Source: Nemopilema nomurai (lineage: Eukaryota; Cnidaria; Scyphozoa; Rhizostomeae; Rhizostomatidae). From it: 64,000 bases of DNA. A model generated the notes under the pieces. It ran no database searches and was not told the DNA's origin. It saw nothing but the letters and a program-made list of their open reading frames with translations. The position numbers were made by a program, and so were the translations under genes. The DNA is taken from contig ML133409.1 in assembly GCA_003864495.1 (NCBI GenBank), positions 902,818 through 966,817 of the forward strand, written 5' to 3'. Numbering within the stretch: the first letter of the stretch is position 1; each line of letters begins with the position of its first letter. This document shows positions 22,618 through 35,281 of this stretch, piece after piece.

Positions 22618-25600
22618 GAATTTTTAGGCCATTACCCTCGAACAAAAAACTCTAGAGGAACACAAAAACTGAGGTCGACAACCATACCATCGATAAACGT
22701 TTACCTTGCAAAGAATCTAAACAAGCCTAGCTATTCAATAATCATTGGCACTTATTATTCACATTGAATCTGAAATTGTAGCCCTCGCAGCTACATGGCT
22801 AAGAGTGCTCGTAAATTTTTTATGTACGTTAAAAGTTTGAGGCAAACAAGTGATGGGAGCGGCTTTTTATTTACCCTCTCATATGAGCAGTTGTTAAATA
22901 TTGATTTAGTTGATGATAAGACAGGAGCCCTGCCGCAGTGAAATCAAACGCTGGGAAATTCAGGCGAAGAAAACGAACAAAAGCTCAGTCTAGACATAAA
23001 GGTCGTACATAGCGAGGAAGGGGCATGGAGGCAGTCACCCCCCTTTCCCCTAGAAACCTTCAGTATAGGGTTTTTGATAAGGACTTGAAGTCATAAGGAG
23101 CTATCTCATTATATAGATCACATGGTATCAATTTTGTATATTGGCCTAAAAAAGCGTTTTCTGTTGATGCAGAGACGACGGTCACAAAAAACTTTTCCCC
23201 AACTGCAACAACGCACTCCCCCTTCCCCTCCACAGCACGCAGAAAATATCCTCTGAATGGCTTATTGGGGGCAAACTACAGACCATTCAATGTTTTCCCC
23301 CGCGCCAAATTTACATATATACCCATTAGAAAAGAAAGGCAGGTATTGGGGAAAATCACAACATTCTAAGTGCTTTGTTTCGGTTGCCGGGATGGCGTCT
23401 CCCAGGGCGGTCTTTAAATGAGAAGCGAAATATTTGCCTCACAGGAAAGAAGGGCATAACACAATGCTGCGACTTGTTGCGAAATAAGCAGAAACAAACT
23501 ACATCATCAAAAGCTTGAGAAGTTAACAATTAAGATAAAGAAAAGAAGTATAGAATGCATATTATCTTTAAACTAACAGCCCTTCAGGGTGAGAAGGTAG
23601 CCTGTAGTAAACGTTGTTTCGCTTCCTTATGAAAATATTTGACAAGGCCCAGTTGTGAATTCATTGGAAGCATTTGATCTTTCTGACATTTGCCCACAAA
23701 GCCTGTTATATTTGAGGTCTACTAGTCTACAAGCGTAGTAGCTTCTCTCCCGAAGTATGAAAATGGCCCCACTGACAATCCACAATTCTGCCTTGGACTC
23801 TACCACCGTGAGAATGCTTCAGCCTCTATTAACAACCTCATTTCTTCCCAAAATTTAGACCCTCTTCTTGGGCCTCGTGTTTCAATTTTTACTTCTGGCA
23901 TTGGTTTCAAGTTGTAGTTGATAGTGTGTGGATGGCCAAAACTCATTCCACAGTTTACGACACGTCAAACAGCGCAGTGCTGAGTAGAGTCAAGAAATTT
24001 CGGAACATTTGCACACCTGGAATTAATCCTTGTCGGACAGATATTGTGACCCTATTTCCTGCACTGTTTGGATATGGCTTTTCATAAAAATGAGTCCCAG
24101 AAAGAATAAACAACGAAAATTTCAAAGGCTCGCTCCTATAAAGACTTAAGAGGAAAGGCCAAAGATACTTTTGGAGTAAGAATCCCTGAAATTATGTGCA
24201 ATAGGACAGCACAGTGCCTTGACTGTGATTGTAACGTTGAACAAGAATCCAAAAACTTTAATTCTTTGGAGATCCAACACCTTGGTCTAGCTTAGAGTGC
24301 ATGGATTCAGCTCTTTGAATCATTTATCGAAACCATCGATTTGCCCGTCAACAGAAAACCAGGTAAATGCCATTTGCAAAATGATAGAGAAATGGGGGAA
24401 AATGCTGACTGGTTTCCAAACTTTCATAAACATTCAGAAAAATCATAATACGTGTTAAACATCTTCCAAATTTTCTAGACTTGCAAGTACTCAAACACAA
24501 GATAAGATTTGCTTCTACAGGCATGGAAATCAAAGTTCATATGACAAAGTTCATAAATACACAAGATGATCTGCTGACCTATAACTTAAAATTTCACTAC
24601 TTTGAGAAACTCTGAAACATGGCATACTGAACAGTGGAAACATGGTTCCAGGAGTATATGCACAATGGCTGCACCAGTAGAATTGAAAAATACAATAGGA
24701 AAGGTTTTCAGCTTGCAAATAGCTAAACATGGTGGGAGCATGGTAACTAAGCAGATGTATTGTTTTAAAAGCCAAAGTGGCAAAAAATTGTCATTGATTT
24801 TCAAATGTTATGAAATTGTTACTAACTATGTTAAAGAGACACTTTGCAGGACTGTTAACCAGGTAGAATTAAAATATATTAAAATTAAAAAAGTAATCTT
24901 TGTGGTGAAAAAACATACCTGTCTGCAGCAGTCTAGACTGTGTTGTAAATTTGATATGATAATGGATTGGTTGATTAATTTCTTGCCTCTTCTTTCTACA
25001 ACAAAAGATCAAGGAAAATCAAATCCTATTTAAAGGTGCTTGGAGCATTTCAAAGTTGGAAAACAGTAAAAACCATCCTGATAGTTGAAGCAAATGGTCA
25101 AATTGAATATAAACAAAAACCAGACATTTCTGGTGCTAAGAGTTTACTTGTTCTTTTGCAATTTCAGGCCTGCTACTCTACAGTACTGTCTTTAATGGTG
25201 ACATAACACGTTTTTTAAGAAGCTGCTGTTGCCTGACAATAAAATTGCATGTTGCACTGCATTAATTTTCAGGCACAGCCAGAATTCTATATCCTGGAGG
25301 TTAAAATGTGTTTAGGGAAGAGCAGGGTATTTTTGCTGCCCTAGATGGGGATGTGGGAACACAAAGAGCTACTATGGCTTGAATAGGATAAAGAGGTAGG
25401 TCCAAGTTTGTGCCAAACTGAACAAGAAACTTTTACAACTGGCACTGATATGTGGCTTCATTTGTAATTAATCTTCTGATCTCCATTTATTGAGATCAAT
25501 TAGATTTGGTCTGTAAACAATGAGTTGACACAAATGAAGTTTAGGATAAAATTGAGCATTCACAATTTAGATTAACTGATCTATGGGCAATTTATTTAGT

Positions 25601-28600
25601 TTGTGAAAGGATTATCAGACCCAAGTCAAACGAACATTCAAAAATATTACAAAAGTCCATATTGTAGATGATATGATGTTTGCAAAAATGCAGCAATGAT
25701 GTTGCGATTATATTGCAATGATATTTTGGCAAAACTGTTACTCTGCTTGCAGAGCAGAAGCAGTGAGTAATGATGGTGGTTAGATGGTCAAAGTAAAGAG
25801 AAGAAAGCAAGCATGTTAGAAGAGATGAAAGGGAGACATTATTTGTTGCAAGCTATTAGGAAAAGCAATGCTACATTGAAAGAAATAAAAGGAAAGAATT
25901 GAAATGATAGAATTTGAGATATTCACTTTTAGCAAATGGTAATAATGAACATAATTAGTTATAAGAGGCTGGATATGATGCTGAAAACAGGGAGCTTCAA
26001 AAAGAAAGATATTCTGCCTTTATTACAACATAGCACAAAATAACTAATGGAAGTCAAAGAATTTTTGAGACCACTGAAGAAGGAAAAAATAAAGTAGACC
26101 TTGGGGCAAATACAAAGACAGCATCAGAAAAGATGTGAAAGAGAAGGGCACCAAGAGAGGTCAGCCATTGGTTGGGGTAACAGTTGCTTTTTCGGAAGGA
26201 CATAATGTCAAGATGAAGAAGACTGATAAGCCAATACAACCTTAAGATAACCATGAAAAAATTCAAAATGATAGCTTTATTGTCAAATAAATTTGGTTCT
26301 TTAAGAATTCTGTGCCCTACAAACACAAGCTAGACTTTATTACACAGTTTTTCCACAATTAAATTTACCATGGTGTGCCCTCATATTTGCTTTAGCTTGC
26401 ACAACTCAAGTAACTAGTAGATTTTCAAGCCACTCACAAACCCATGGCATTTGCAATCAGAATTGGTGAAGTCATCAATTCCTGTGCACACACTTAACTG
26501 TTTAAATAAACATGATAATTGTACTTGCCCCTTGATAAAAACTAAATAAAAATTAAATAAATGCATAGGAATTGCAACTGTAAACTTAATTCATATTAAT
26601 TTCTACAAATTCAGCTACTATTAAGTTGAAAATTTAATTGTATTGAGGAGAACAATAGATGCCAGGATACATCAATTCTCAGCTATTCCTAAACAAATTT
26701 GGTACTAAACCGTAGGGGTGCAAAGGTGTTATAAATGGTGAAACCACTGAGGCATAATGGCATATTGCAAACAATGATAAATCAAAGTTCAGCCGCTCAA
26801 AAAACTTAATCATATTCAGCGGGGAAATTTATACGTATTTGGGGTGTCTCACAGCCCGTGCCACAAAAGCCATGGCTGAATCAACAATGTGCAAAATTAG
26901 GTTAAAAATTCCCAAGGATCCCTACTGGATCCACTGTTGTCCAACAAAGCAGCGAAAAGGTTTAAAAATTCTGGTTTTCAGCCAAAACCATGCAGCTAAA
27001 GCATTTCCGGTCATGAAATCCGTGGGAATCAACGAGAGTAGAAAGGCGTAAATCGGGTCAGACATGTTTATTTGAAATGGGGCTAAATTTAGTTCTTTGG
27101 AGCTAATACCCTTCAACTTAGACTGTCTACACATTTAAACAAGCAAATCTTCGAAGCGTACTGACTTTATGGGGAAAACTGGTGAGGCTATTGCCTGTCT
27201 GTAGTCGAGGGGCCACTTGCTTTTTGGTTCATGTCTATTTTGCTGAAAGCCTGAGAAAGTTAGAGAATAGCGTAGAAAATGATGCAGTTTCAGCAAGAGT
27301 GTGTTAGCTGGGTACTTTTAAACTTCAATAGCAGCTGTCAAACGAAGCATTCATGGTCAATGGTGTAAGTCATGTTGGGTCTCGTTGACCACTCGTGTAA
27401 ACAGTTCGGATTCACAAATGTCATATCAATCAAGGATAAGCGCTCCCGTGCCAAAACATGTCAAATACACGTAATTTTGTATTTACATTGACTACATGGC
27501 AATTAGGTTGTTTCATGAGCTTTGCACTTTCAGCTGCAATAAGCACTTCTAACCAGAACGTGCAAATTCCACAAGCCACTACTTAGGTACTTAGCGAGCA
27601 TTGGCAAAATTCAAGCAACAACTTGTAAAGTTTACAGATATAAATGATTTGGCACCAAATCCACTAATTTTTAATTCTTTGCATTTTTATCACAAGAATA
27701 GAGAAACGTAGGATTATACATTGGCAAGAGAGCCCTGACGATAGCGGGAGTTGCCAAACTTCGCCGCTTGCATGACATATAACAGCGTACATCACGGCCT
27801 AGCTGCCGACTGCGCTTAGAAGCCACAGCAATAATTCGCGTATTCTAAAACCGAAGGGTACAAAATATTCTTACCTAGTGATAATGATATACCTTCTCTA
27901 TACAACTGTAACATGCAGTGCAAAATAGTCACCTCCAGGCTCTCAGACCAGCATTACACTAGGTAATCAGTGCAACTCACTTTTACTTCTCTTTCCCCTA
28001 TATAATTATGTCGTGTAGCTAATTATGAAAAATTATGCAGACATAATCCTGCCTCAAAACAAACATGATGTGATTGTCAACGGGTGGGTGGAGAAACACC
28101 CCCTTTAAGGGGGGGGGGGTCACTTGGGAGCTGGCCGCTGTCTATAAAAGTATCCGTTGTCCCAGTACTTTATCATAGTTTGCAAAAATAAAAATCCTTG
28201 CAAAGAATATTAGTCTTGAAATCAAAGATAACTGCAATCTTTATTAGTATGTCGCGAAGCACATGCATCACTTTCTATGTCAACGTCTTGCTATTTTCAG
28301 TACCTATAACGTCACTACAAAATACCGTGATTGTACCGTAAGATATTTTGTTTTGTTTTGTATCTAAATTTCTTTGTAATTTTCTTAAACTTACAGGTAA
28401 ACTTTCACTTGAATTAACCGCATTACATTATACAATACTTTAATCTAGCTTAGATTTAGGTTCGAATATGGAGCTCGAGACAATGTATATATGATGTAAT
28501 TTAAGTCAGTTCAAAGTCCCTCCCATAAAAGTGAAACTAAAGCATATTGGAATCTCTTTAAAAGTGAATACTAGAAAAAAGAAATAGAAGATGAATCGAA

Positions 28601-28643
28601 GAGAATGTTGATCGACAATGTACATTAAATATGTGATATAATA
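22618..28643. other. 6 kb without recognisable host gene, some transposon-like debris
   Basis: Patches of C-rich sequence at 23020–23060 and 23195–23320 look like worn DNA-transposon pieces. An open plus-strand stretch at about 23725–23914 reads like protein (NPQFCLGLYHREN, LLGPRVSIFTSGIG) but I cannot name its family. From about 24500 to 26700 the DNA becomes more AT-rich; the 143-codon plus-strand frame at 24602–25033 has no recognisable domain. A C4–T3–A2–G-run palindrome (ccccctttaagggggggggg) sits near 28100. Confidence 0.4.
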
Positions 28644-29043
28644 CACGCTTTTTTTATAAGGAACCTACCTCTAGGCCTAGTTTCAAAATTTCCTTATTCG
28701 TAGACCTCAAGTCATCAAATTTTAGTACCAAAAGCTCCTTAAAAGTTCCTTAATTTTCACTGCACATCAATAAGCCTTAACACTTAATAGAGAGAGGGGC
28801 GAGTTAGAATATGCAGAAACTACTCGACGAAGCACTTGACACTTGAATAGCAAACAATCTATGCGAGAATTGGCTGCAAATGAATGGAACCGGCATTTTA
28901 GCTCTTGATGCTTGCAGTTAAAAAGAATTTTCAAATCGAAAAGTTCCCTAGGGATTTCGTTTTTAATAGTATAATTTTTTTAAATATTTCGGCCTTCTAC
29001 ATGTAGGTTCCTTATAAAGTGGTTCGTTGTAAAAAAAAGCGTG
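28644..29043. mobile_element. 400-bp MITE with TA flanks (mariner-like target)
   Basis: The ends are inverted repeats: left CACGCTTTTTTTATAAGGAACC and right ending GGTTCCTTATAAAGTGG…AAAAAAAAGCGTG. The right copy has about 18 extra bases between the A-tract and the GGTTCCTTATAA core. TA dinucleotides flank both outer ends (28642–28643 and 29044–29045), as expected for Tc1/mariner-type insertion. No coding capacity. Confidence 0.78.
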
Positions 29044-30858
29044 TAGTACATTAAATAAGGCGAGGAATCTTGTGAGGTAATGAAATATTTGAAATTGAAC
29101 ATTCACGGACAGCTCCAGTATACCATGGGAAATTTCGCTTTTGAATAATATGAAAAATGCTGGAGGCTATTTTGGCTGTGAAATCACACACCTTTGCATT
29201 CTTCGAATCTTTACACTATTTTCGAAAGTTTCTAATAAGGGTTAGATGAGAGGACTGGAACAGGTATTGTTGGCTTTTAGAAACACCTGAGAAACTAGGA
29301 AAATTATCACGGAGAGCAAAAACAATACGTAGACCGAGAAATAACGACATGGACTGAAAGGCCGGTCGGAACCCAAATAATTGTCCAACTGCAGTATGCT
29401 TCCTTTATAACGGTCTACTGAATGAGAAGGAATACAATGGGCAGCCCCCTAACATGAATTTCGTTCCGATAGCACTGCGGTGTAAGATGACAGACAAAAA
29501 TATAGTTCGCTCACACGATTTGTGTTTTTTTAGTAGATTGATTTACAGGAATTTCTTAATATCAGCCAATATCAAATAGGCATCCAAAATATTTTTGCGA
29601 ATACAGCGCCATTCTGACAGATCCAAAACCAAAGAAATTCAAGAATAACAATCTACAAAGTTAAAACACCTCTGGGACTAAAAATACTTCATCTATTCGG
29701 TATATACTTCGACTCTCAATCATTTATTAAAATATTGGCAAAAAGACCGTTTTAAAAAAGCTCATTATATTTCTTAGAACAAGAACAAAACTGAACAATT
29801 GATACTCTAAGACAATTATGTAAGAACATTTGGCATACAGCTATTATCTTTTGAACGTGAGAATTGGGTAGAGTGTCCAAGATGATTTTCCTTTGAAGGA
29901 ACTTCCTTTTGTTCCGAAGGTAGGAGTGAAGGAGGGAAGTGGAAATACGCATATATTTAATGGGCCTACTTTTGTTCATAACGTTGGGATAACGGCTAGG
30001 TCACAATAGTATTGCAATTGAACTGCAATTCTAAAGTCTATCTTTAATCAAAAATAAAATAATCGCTAGCTTTTTAAAGTTTTTCGACTGACTGGTATTA
30101 AAAATGCATTGCGTACAAACTGTTTTTTTGTTGGACTATACATCGAAGGTCTTGAGTCAAATTTAAAAAATGAAATAATTTTCCAGACAAAACGCGGGCC
30201 AAAGAATAAAGCAATCATATGCTTATGTTCCAAAACAAATTACCAGTTGAATATTAAGAAAGTGTCAATAAATGCCCATAAGCTGTTTGTTTACATGGAT
30301 GAATCCTGGTGATAACTTAAGCCATGGTGACATGGTGAAATGATGTTTTGGGAGGAATTGGCTTCAAGCCTTGCTGATTGCGTCAGAGAGGACGATATTG
30401 TGGCTATGACATCATGCGTTTACAAATCCCAAAAAATTAGTACAAAGAATACTTTCAAATAGGCATGAAGTAGCCATTACATGAACTTATGTTTAAAATG
30501 CATGCATAATTAAGCAGAGCTGTGGTGGACTGACTGCTAGAGAAAATGATCACGAAGGTGTACATTGCATAATTTAGCAGACCGATTTCGATTATAGGCC
30601 GCGTCAAATATTTACAAATTGCAAATTATCAAAACAATACAATTTTAACACCAAAGAACACGAGGATGTAAAATCTTCAAGCTACAAAAACTTTCTATTA
30701 AGATAGTATCCCAATTAATATTTCAGCTATTGATCCTTCTGCCTGGAAGTTGAGATGTGGAAGCCCCGTTTCCCTCATATACAAGACTTTCTTTCACTGA
30801 ACTTTACACAGATTGAGGCAACCACGAACATACCAGAAGATCTTTTAGGGGGTAGTCT
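29044..30858. other. Region downstream of CHFR
   Basis: AT-rich, with no gene recognised. Part of it should be the CHFR 3' untranslated region; the nearest AATAAA on the minus strand that I noticed is about 1.1 kb beyond the stop, near 29720, so the transcript end is unclear. Confidence 0.4.
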
Positions 30859-33800
30859 TCATGTAAATCTTGTCTGCTCACATATATGGTTAAAGCGGCT
30901 TTAAAAAGAGAGATTGGCAATAAACACAAAGCAAATGGAATGAAATAATGAAACAACTATATGAGCAAGGCTACATTATTTGGAGAAGCAAGAGCGACAA
31001 AATAAACATTTAACAATTGAGACTGGATAGCAATCTTTATGGGAGACTATTATATAGGACTAAAACAGCCAAGGACAATTTGTGCAAGCATAACTTGAGT
31101 TACTAGTCCTTCAACAGACGAATATTTTGCAGTTGTTATTTTGGAAAAGCCATCCACAAGTGTCAGCTCTGTACCCAATCTAAAACCCTTATTATTTTAT
31201 GCTGCACCTTATAGTGGATGAAAAGTTCATCAACTGACACATTACACAGGTTCAAAGGAAAAGAAAACCATTATCTGGAGAATTAGGTGCTTCGCATGTT
31301 TTGAATTGATTGAAAAAGTGAGCTATATAAGTGGCACTTGAATCCGGTTATTGGTTCAACTATTAAAGCCATCAGAAACTACGAAATACAAAATGCGTGC
31401 TTTTTGCAAAGCAGCATTCAAATTGCACTATGATCAAACTGTTGATAAGAAGTTCGACTTGCTGGAAATAATTTGCTTTGAAGATAATCAATTCTTCTTA
31501 GTGAGTAACGTGTAGCATATCTGGTCCATTATAATCGTTATTGCATCAATATTGTCTTGTGTATAATAGGCTGCGATAAGGTCTTGCTTAATGCACTCAC
31601 GAAGACACCTGAGTCACGCGTCAGCACCCTAAAGCAAGCACATCTAACGCTCAGTACCAACTCCTGTTGTATCAACGAATCCTTTCACGTTCCTTAGCAT
31701 CCTATTATGCAGTTCTAGGCGGATAGATGCTTTCAACCTCCTTCAAATGTGAAGGGGTGCATTGATCCTTTGACTTCTTATATTTCTAAACATCTATCAC
31801 TACCTCAAGCCTTGCACAACAAGATGGTGAATTTCAATAGAGCCTCAACATTAACCGATTAGCCAGGAAAGAAGGATTGTAACTTGAGCACAAATCCATA
31901 GGTATCATGCTTTCGAAACGCAACTTGCAAAGCGGGAGCAATTTTACCTTGCGTGGTTGCCATTGTGCTGTTGCGTTCTACAGTTTTTACCCCAATAACA
32001 TTTGTCTCTTCTAATTACTCCCACTGGAAGCTCGGTGTCTGGAACATGACTTCGATACTGGTAGGCCAGTTCCTTGAAATAGCGAAGTCCACAGCTGAAG
32101 CACACAATGTCATTTGCCGTGAGATCCGGTCGTGCTAAAAACAACATCAAAATCAGATAAGAGGACAAATAAAAAGACACGTTCAATCGTACAATATTTC
32201 CGTGAATTTTCCTATTCAATATAAGTTAATTTTGTTGTTGATAAGAGAACGACCGAAAATATTACAGACATCATTAGCATCAATACCAGTATGAAACTAA
32301 TTGTAACTATGTGAAAAATTAATGTAAAATTAATATCAGCACAAAATGGATCAAAAGACAAAAGACTGGACGGTTCAAAATGAATATTTTCTTGGTGTTT
32401 AGAGAAAAAAGTGGAAAATCAAGTGTATTTTTATCAGTTGCGTGATCTTAGTGAAAAAGGTGCATTACAAGACTGAATGACCTACAAGGACACATGAACT
32501 CTTTGTTTTGTAGTTTTTCAACACAGATCCTCAGCAATTCGTTGACGCCAATGCTCTTCTGCGCTAAATAGTTCTGTAAAAAACAGATATAAGTGAGAAA
32601 GTCGAGCTAAAAAATCATGGACGAGGCCATTAAATGATCAACATGAAGCGATATTCTCATCAAATTTTAGGATGTGCATTTTGATCAAGATGGAAGAACA
32701 AAAAACGTAGAAAAAAGTTGTCATCTAAATTTACACTATAAAAAGGATAAAAGGATAGTTTTCAAACCTTTAAAACGGTTGACTCAAATTCATTATTGTT
32801 GAGAATTCTCGATAGACACGCAGGTCCAAATTTGAAATCTAACAAACAAAATGTGTTTGGTTATAAAAGAGTATAAATAAAAAACAAACTTATAAAAATC
32901 TCCACCTCTCGTATTATGGCAGTTTTGATCAAGCACATTTTTAAAAGCTGTTTTTCTAAAAACCTTGATATCTATAACAGAAGAAAGTGGAATAAAGAAT
33001 GTTTTTAGTATCCACATGTGTCTTTGGGCTGAGAGCGTTTGAAATGACTGCAATGAATTTCTTTTATAGTCAGAGAATGACGCAATCTGTCCTCCTTGTC
33101 ATTAGTCAATGCCCTTGGGCTGTTTACACTCCATTTACAATCATAATTGAACAGAAAGCGGGCAACTGAATACTGCATCAGACAGCGTGTGGTATATTTC
33201 AAAACAGTACTCAGAGAATGGAATAAATGTATTGACATGCTGCATACTATTCAACAAAGGAACGGTGCAATAGCTTGTCTGTTATTCTGAGCTATATTAA
33301 TTCGCGGAAATTCCCTTACACATGATATCTTAGTAGAGAAAATAGGAGGATATCTATCAACCTGCTTAACTCAACATAACTTCGATAAGACAAGATGCAG
33401 TTACGGCGAATAGGAAGTTAGGGCTTTGTCCTCAATCTCCTTTTTGTGAGGGCTTTCGGTCCTTTGCCTTAAGGCAAAGCAAAAAACGCACAACGTGCTA
33501 ACACTAATTGACAATTGTGCGCAAGGTGCATTGAAGAGTAAAACAACTCTGCAACCAAAAGTTCAAAATAATTAAAAGCAGATTAATGCAGCTGGATATC
33601 ATTGTTTGTACTAATAAAAATCGTCTTTTGAAAATTACTAGTGTCCCAGCCGTCCGTAAACTGGCAAACAATTCTTAAAAGCGGAACAACGCACTTTTGA
33701 ATAAATTATTAACTCTAGCAACGAGAGTAATATAGCGCTCAGGACGATGCTTTCCAATATGAATAGATTTTGTTATTAATATTGACTTCTCTTCCCCATC

Positions 33801-35281
33801 TATTCATTTTGAAAGTGATTTCAGAGGCTTTGTATAACATACCCTAATTTTCTTCAACTCTGCGTATTGTATTTTTCCCAGCATAGACACATCTGTCTTA
33901 AGAACTTTGAGTGCACCACTTCTTATAGCTGTCTTTAAATAATTGAATCCTCTCGAAAGCATCCGTTGTCAATTTATCATTTTCGTTCTGGGATTAGGGC
34001 CACAGAAGCACCCATCTTAGGCCACTGTTCTCTCACCTTAGTGTGACTTCCTTACAATCATCAGTGCAGTCCTTAGCTTTCAAATCCTTGATCACTTACT
34101 AGCATGACGTCATTAATGGTCTCGGTACCAGGCTCTTGTCTTTCCGAGACTAATCTGCCTAATTTGTTTTGGAGGTAGTTTTAGGGGCTAATGACTTACT
34201 AAAACCTCTGAGCTTCTCTGAACAGACAGCATCACGAAAGTATGCCTTGAGGATACTTTATCACACACAAAAATATAAAGAGAATGGAATACCTTCGAAT
34301 CTATTCAGGCAGCCAAGGCATCCGGGTTTTCTGCAGCCCCAGTAAAGGTTACAGTAAAGCCTTCCGCAAGTTGTACCTACAGAACAAAACATCAATAATA
34401 CAAAAGGCCCAGCGCAACTCACAATTGCAGTAGCTAACGACTTCCTTGTATTATCTTTTTTTACTACTAATGTAAAATCCTCTAATTAGACTGCAGATTA
34501 TTTCAGATATTTTCTGCTGTCTTTTAAAATCACCCAACTCCCAAATACTCTTACCCATGCAAAGGTGAGGCCAGTGAAATATTTTTCGTTACATATTCTA
34601 AGGTCAGGATAATGAAAAAAGGAAGGAGATTGGTAGAAAAAGGGTCTACTAATAAAGAATCACTATGACAGAGCACAATACGTCCCCTGGAAACTGCTTA
34701 AAATAATTTATTATAATCCTTTGACGATTAATTCAGCAAATCTTTTAGAAGCGCGGCGAGCTTAACACACTGATAAGAACATTGTGTGTTAAGATCTGAG
34801 AATACTGCAGATCAATTAATTATTGAATATAATCATGAAAAAACACGAAAGAAGATTACGTAGAAATGGGAAAAAGGAATGGTCGAGGTTCATTCATCAA
34901 GCTGCTTCACTACAGGGGGCGGGGGGGGGGGGGGGGCGAAAGCGAACGTCCTTGTTCGCTTCTACCAACTGGAGTATCATCAAAACTAGCGTTGCTGCAG
35001 TTAGCCAAAACATCTAAACCTAATTAAGTTCTACAACATGATCTTTAGCCATCTTATGGCAGAAACGATTGCTGTAAATGCAGACAAGAAGGGCACCAGC
35101 AGCAAGAAAGTGAACATACACTTGACATCCAAATTGCTTCTGTCCGCAGATGCATTGCTAGCAGAGGCCGCGTCCGTGGTGGGCAATACAGAGTCTCTTC
35201 GGTCGGGGAAACACTGGTTGCAACAGCTACACAAAATGTGGGATTGGTTCAACGAGCAGACGAATCCAGCCGCCCCAGCAT
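30859..35281 (-). other. CHFR: CHFR exons 13–18: cysteine-rich domain and PBZ finger
   Basis: Exon 13 carries FVCSLNQSHILCSCCNQCFPDRR, exon 14 TTCGRLYCNLYWGCRKPGCLGC, exon 16 NYLAQKSIGVNELL, and exon 17 ANDIVCFSCGLRYFKELAYQYR with IPVT-like spacing to the PBZ. The PBZ motif K-C-Y-W-G-K-N-C-R-T…H-x5-H is split across the 31948 donor and a final 40-nt exon (30859–30898), which ends HICEQTRFT and TGA. Both cysteines and both histidines are present, so poly(ADP-ribose) binding is expected. Confidence 0.92.

Noticed and set aside
23725..23917. Resemblance of GPRVSIFTSGIG to the C-terminal GKRVGVFSYGSG motif of HMG-CoA synthase
   Set aside because: Only a dozen residues agree and the preceding sequence does not fit that enzyme, so no such call is made.
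24602..25033. Plus-strand 143-codon frame
   Set aside because: No recognisable domain, AT-driven composition, and no splice or family support; not counted as a gene.
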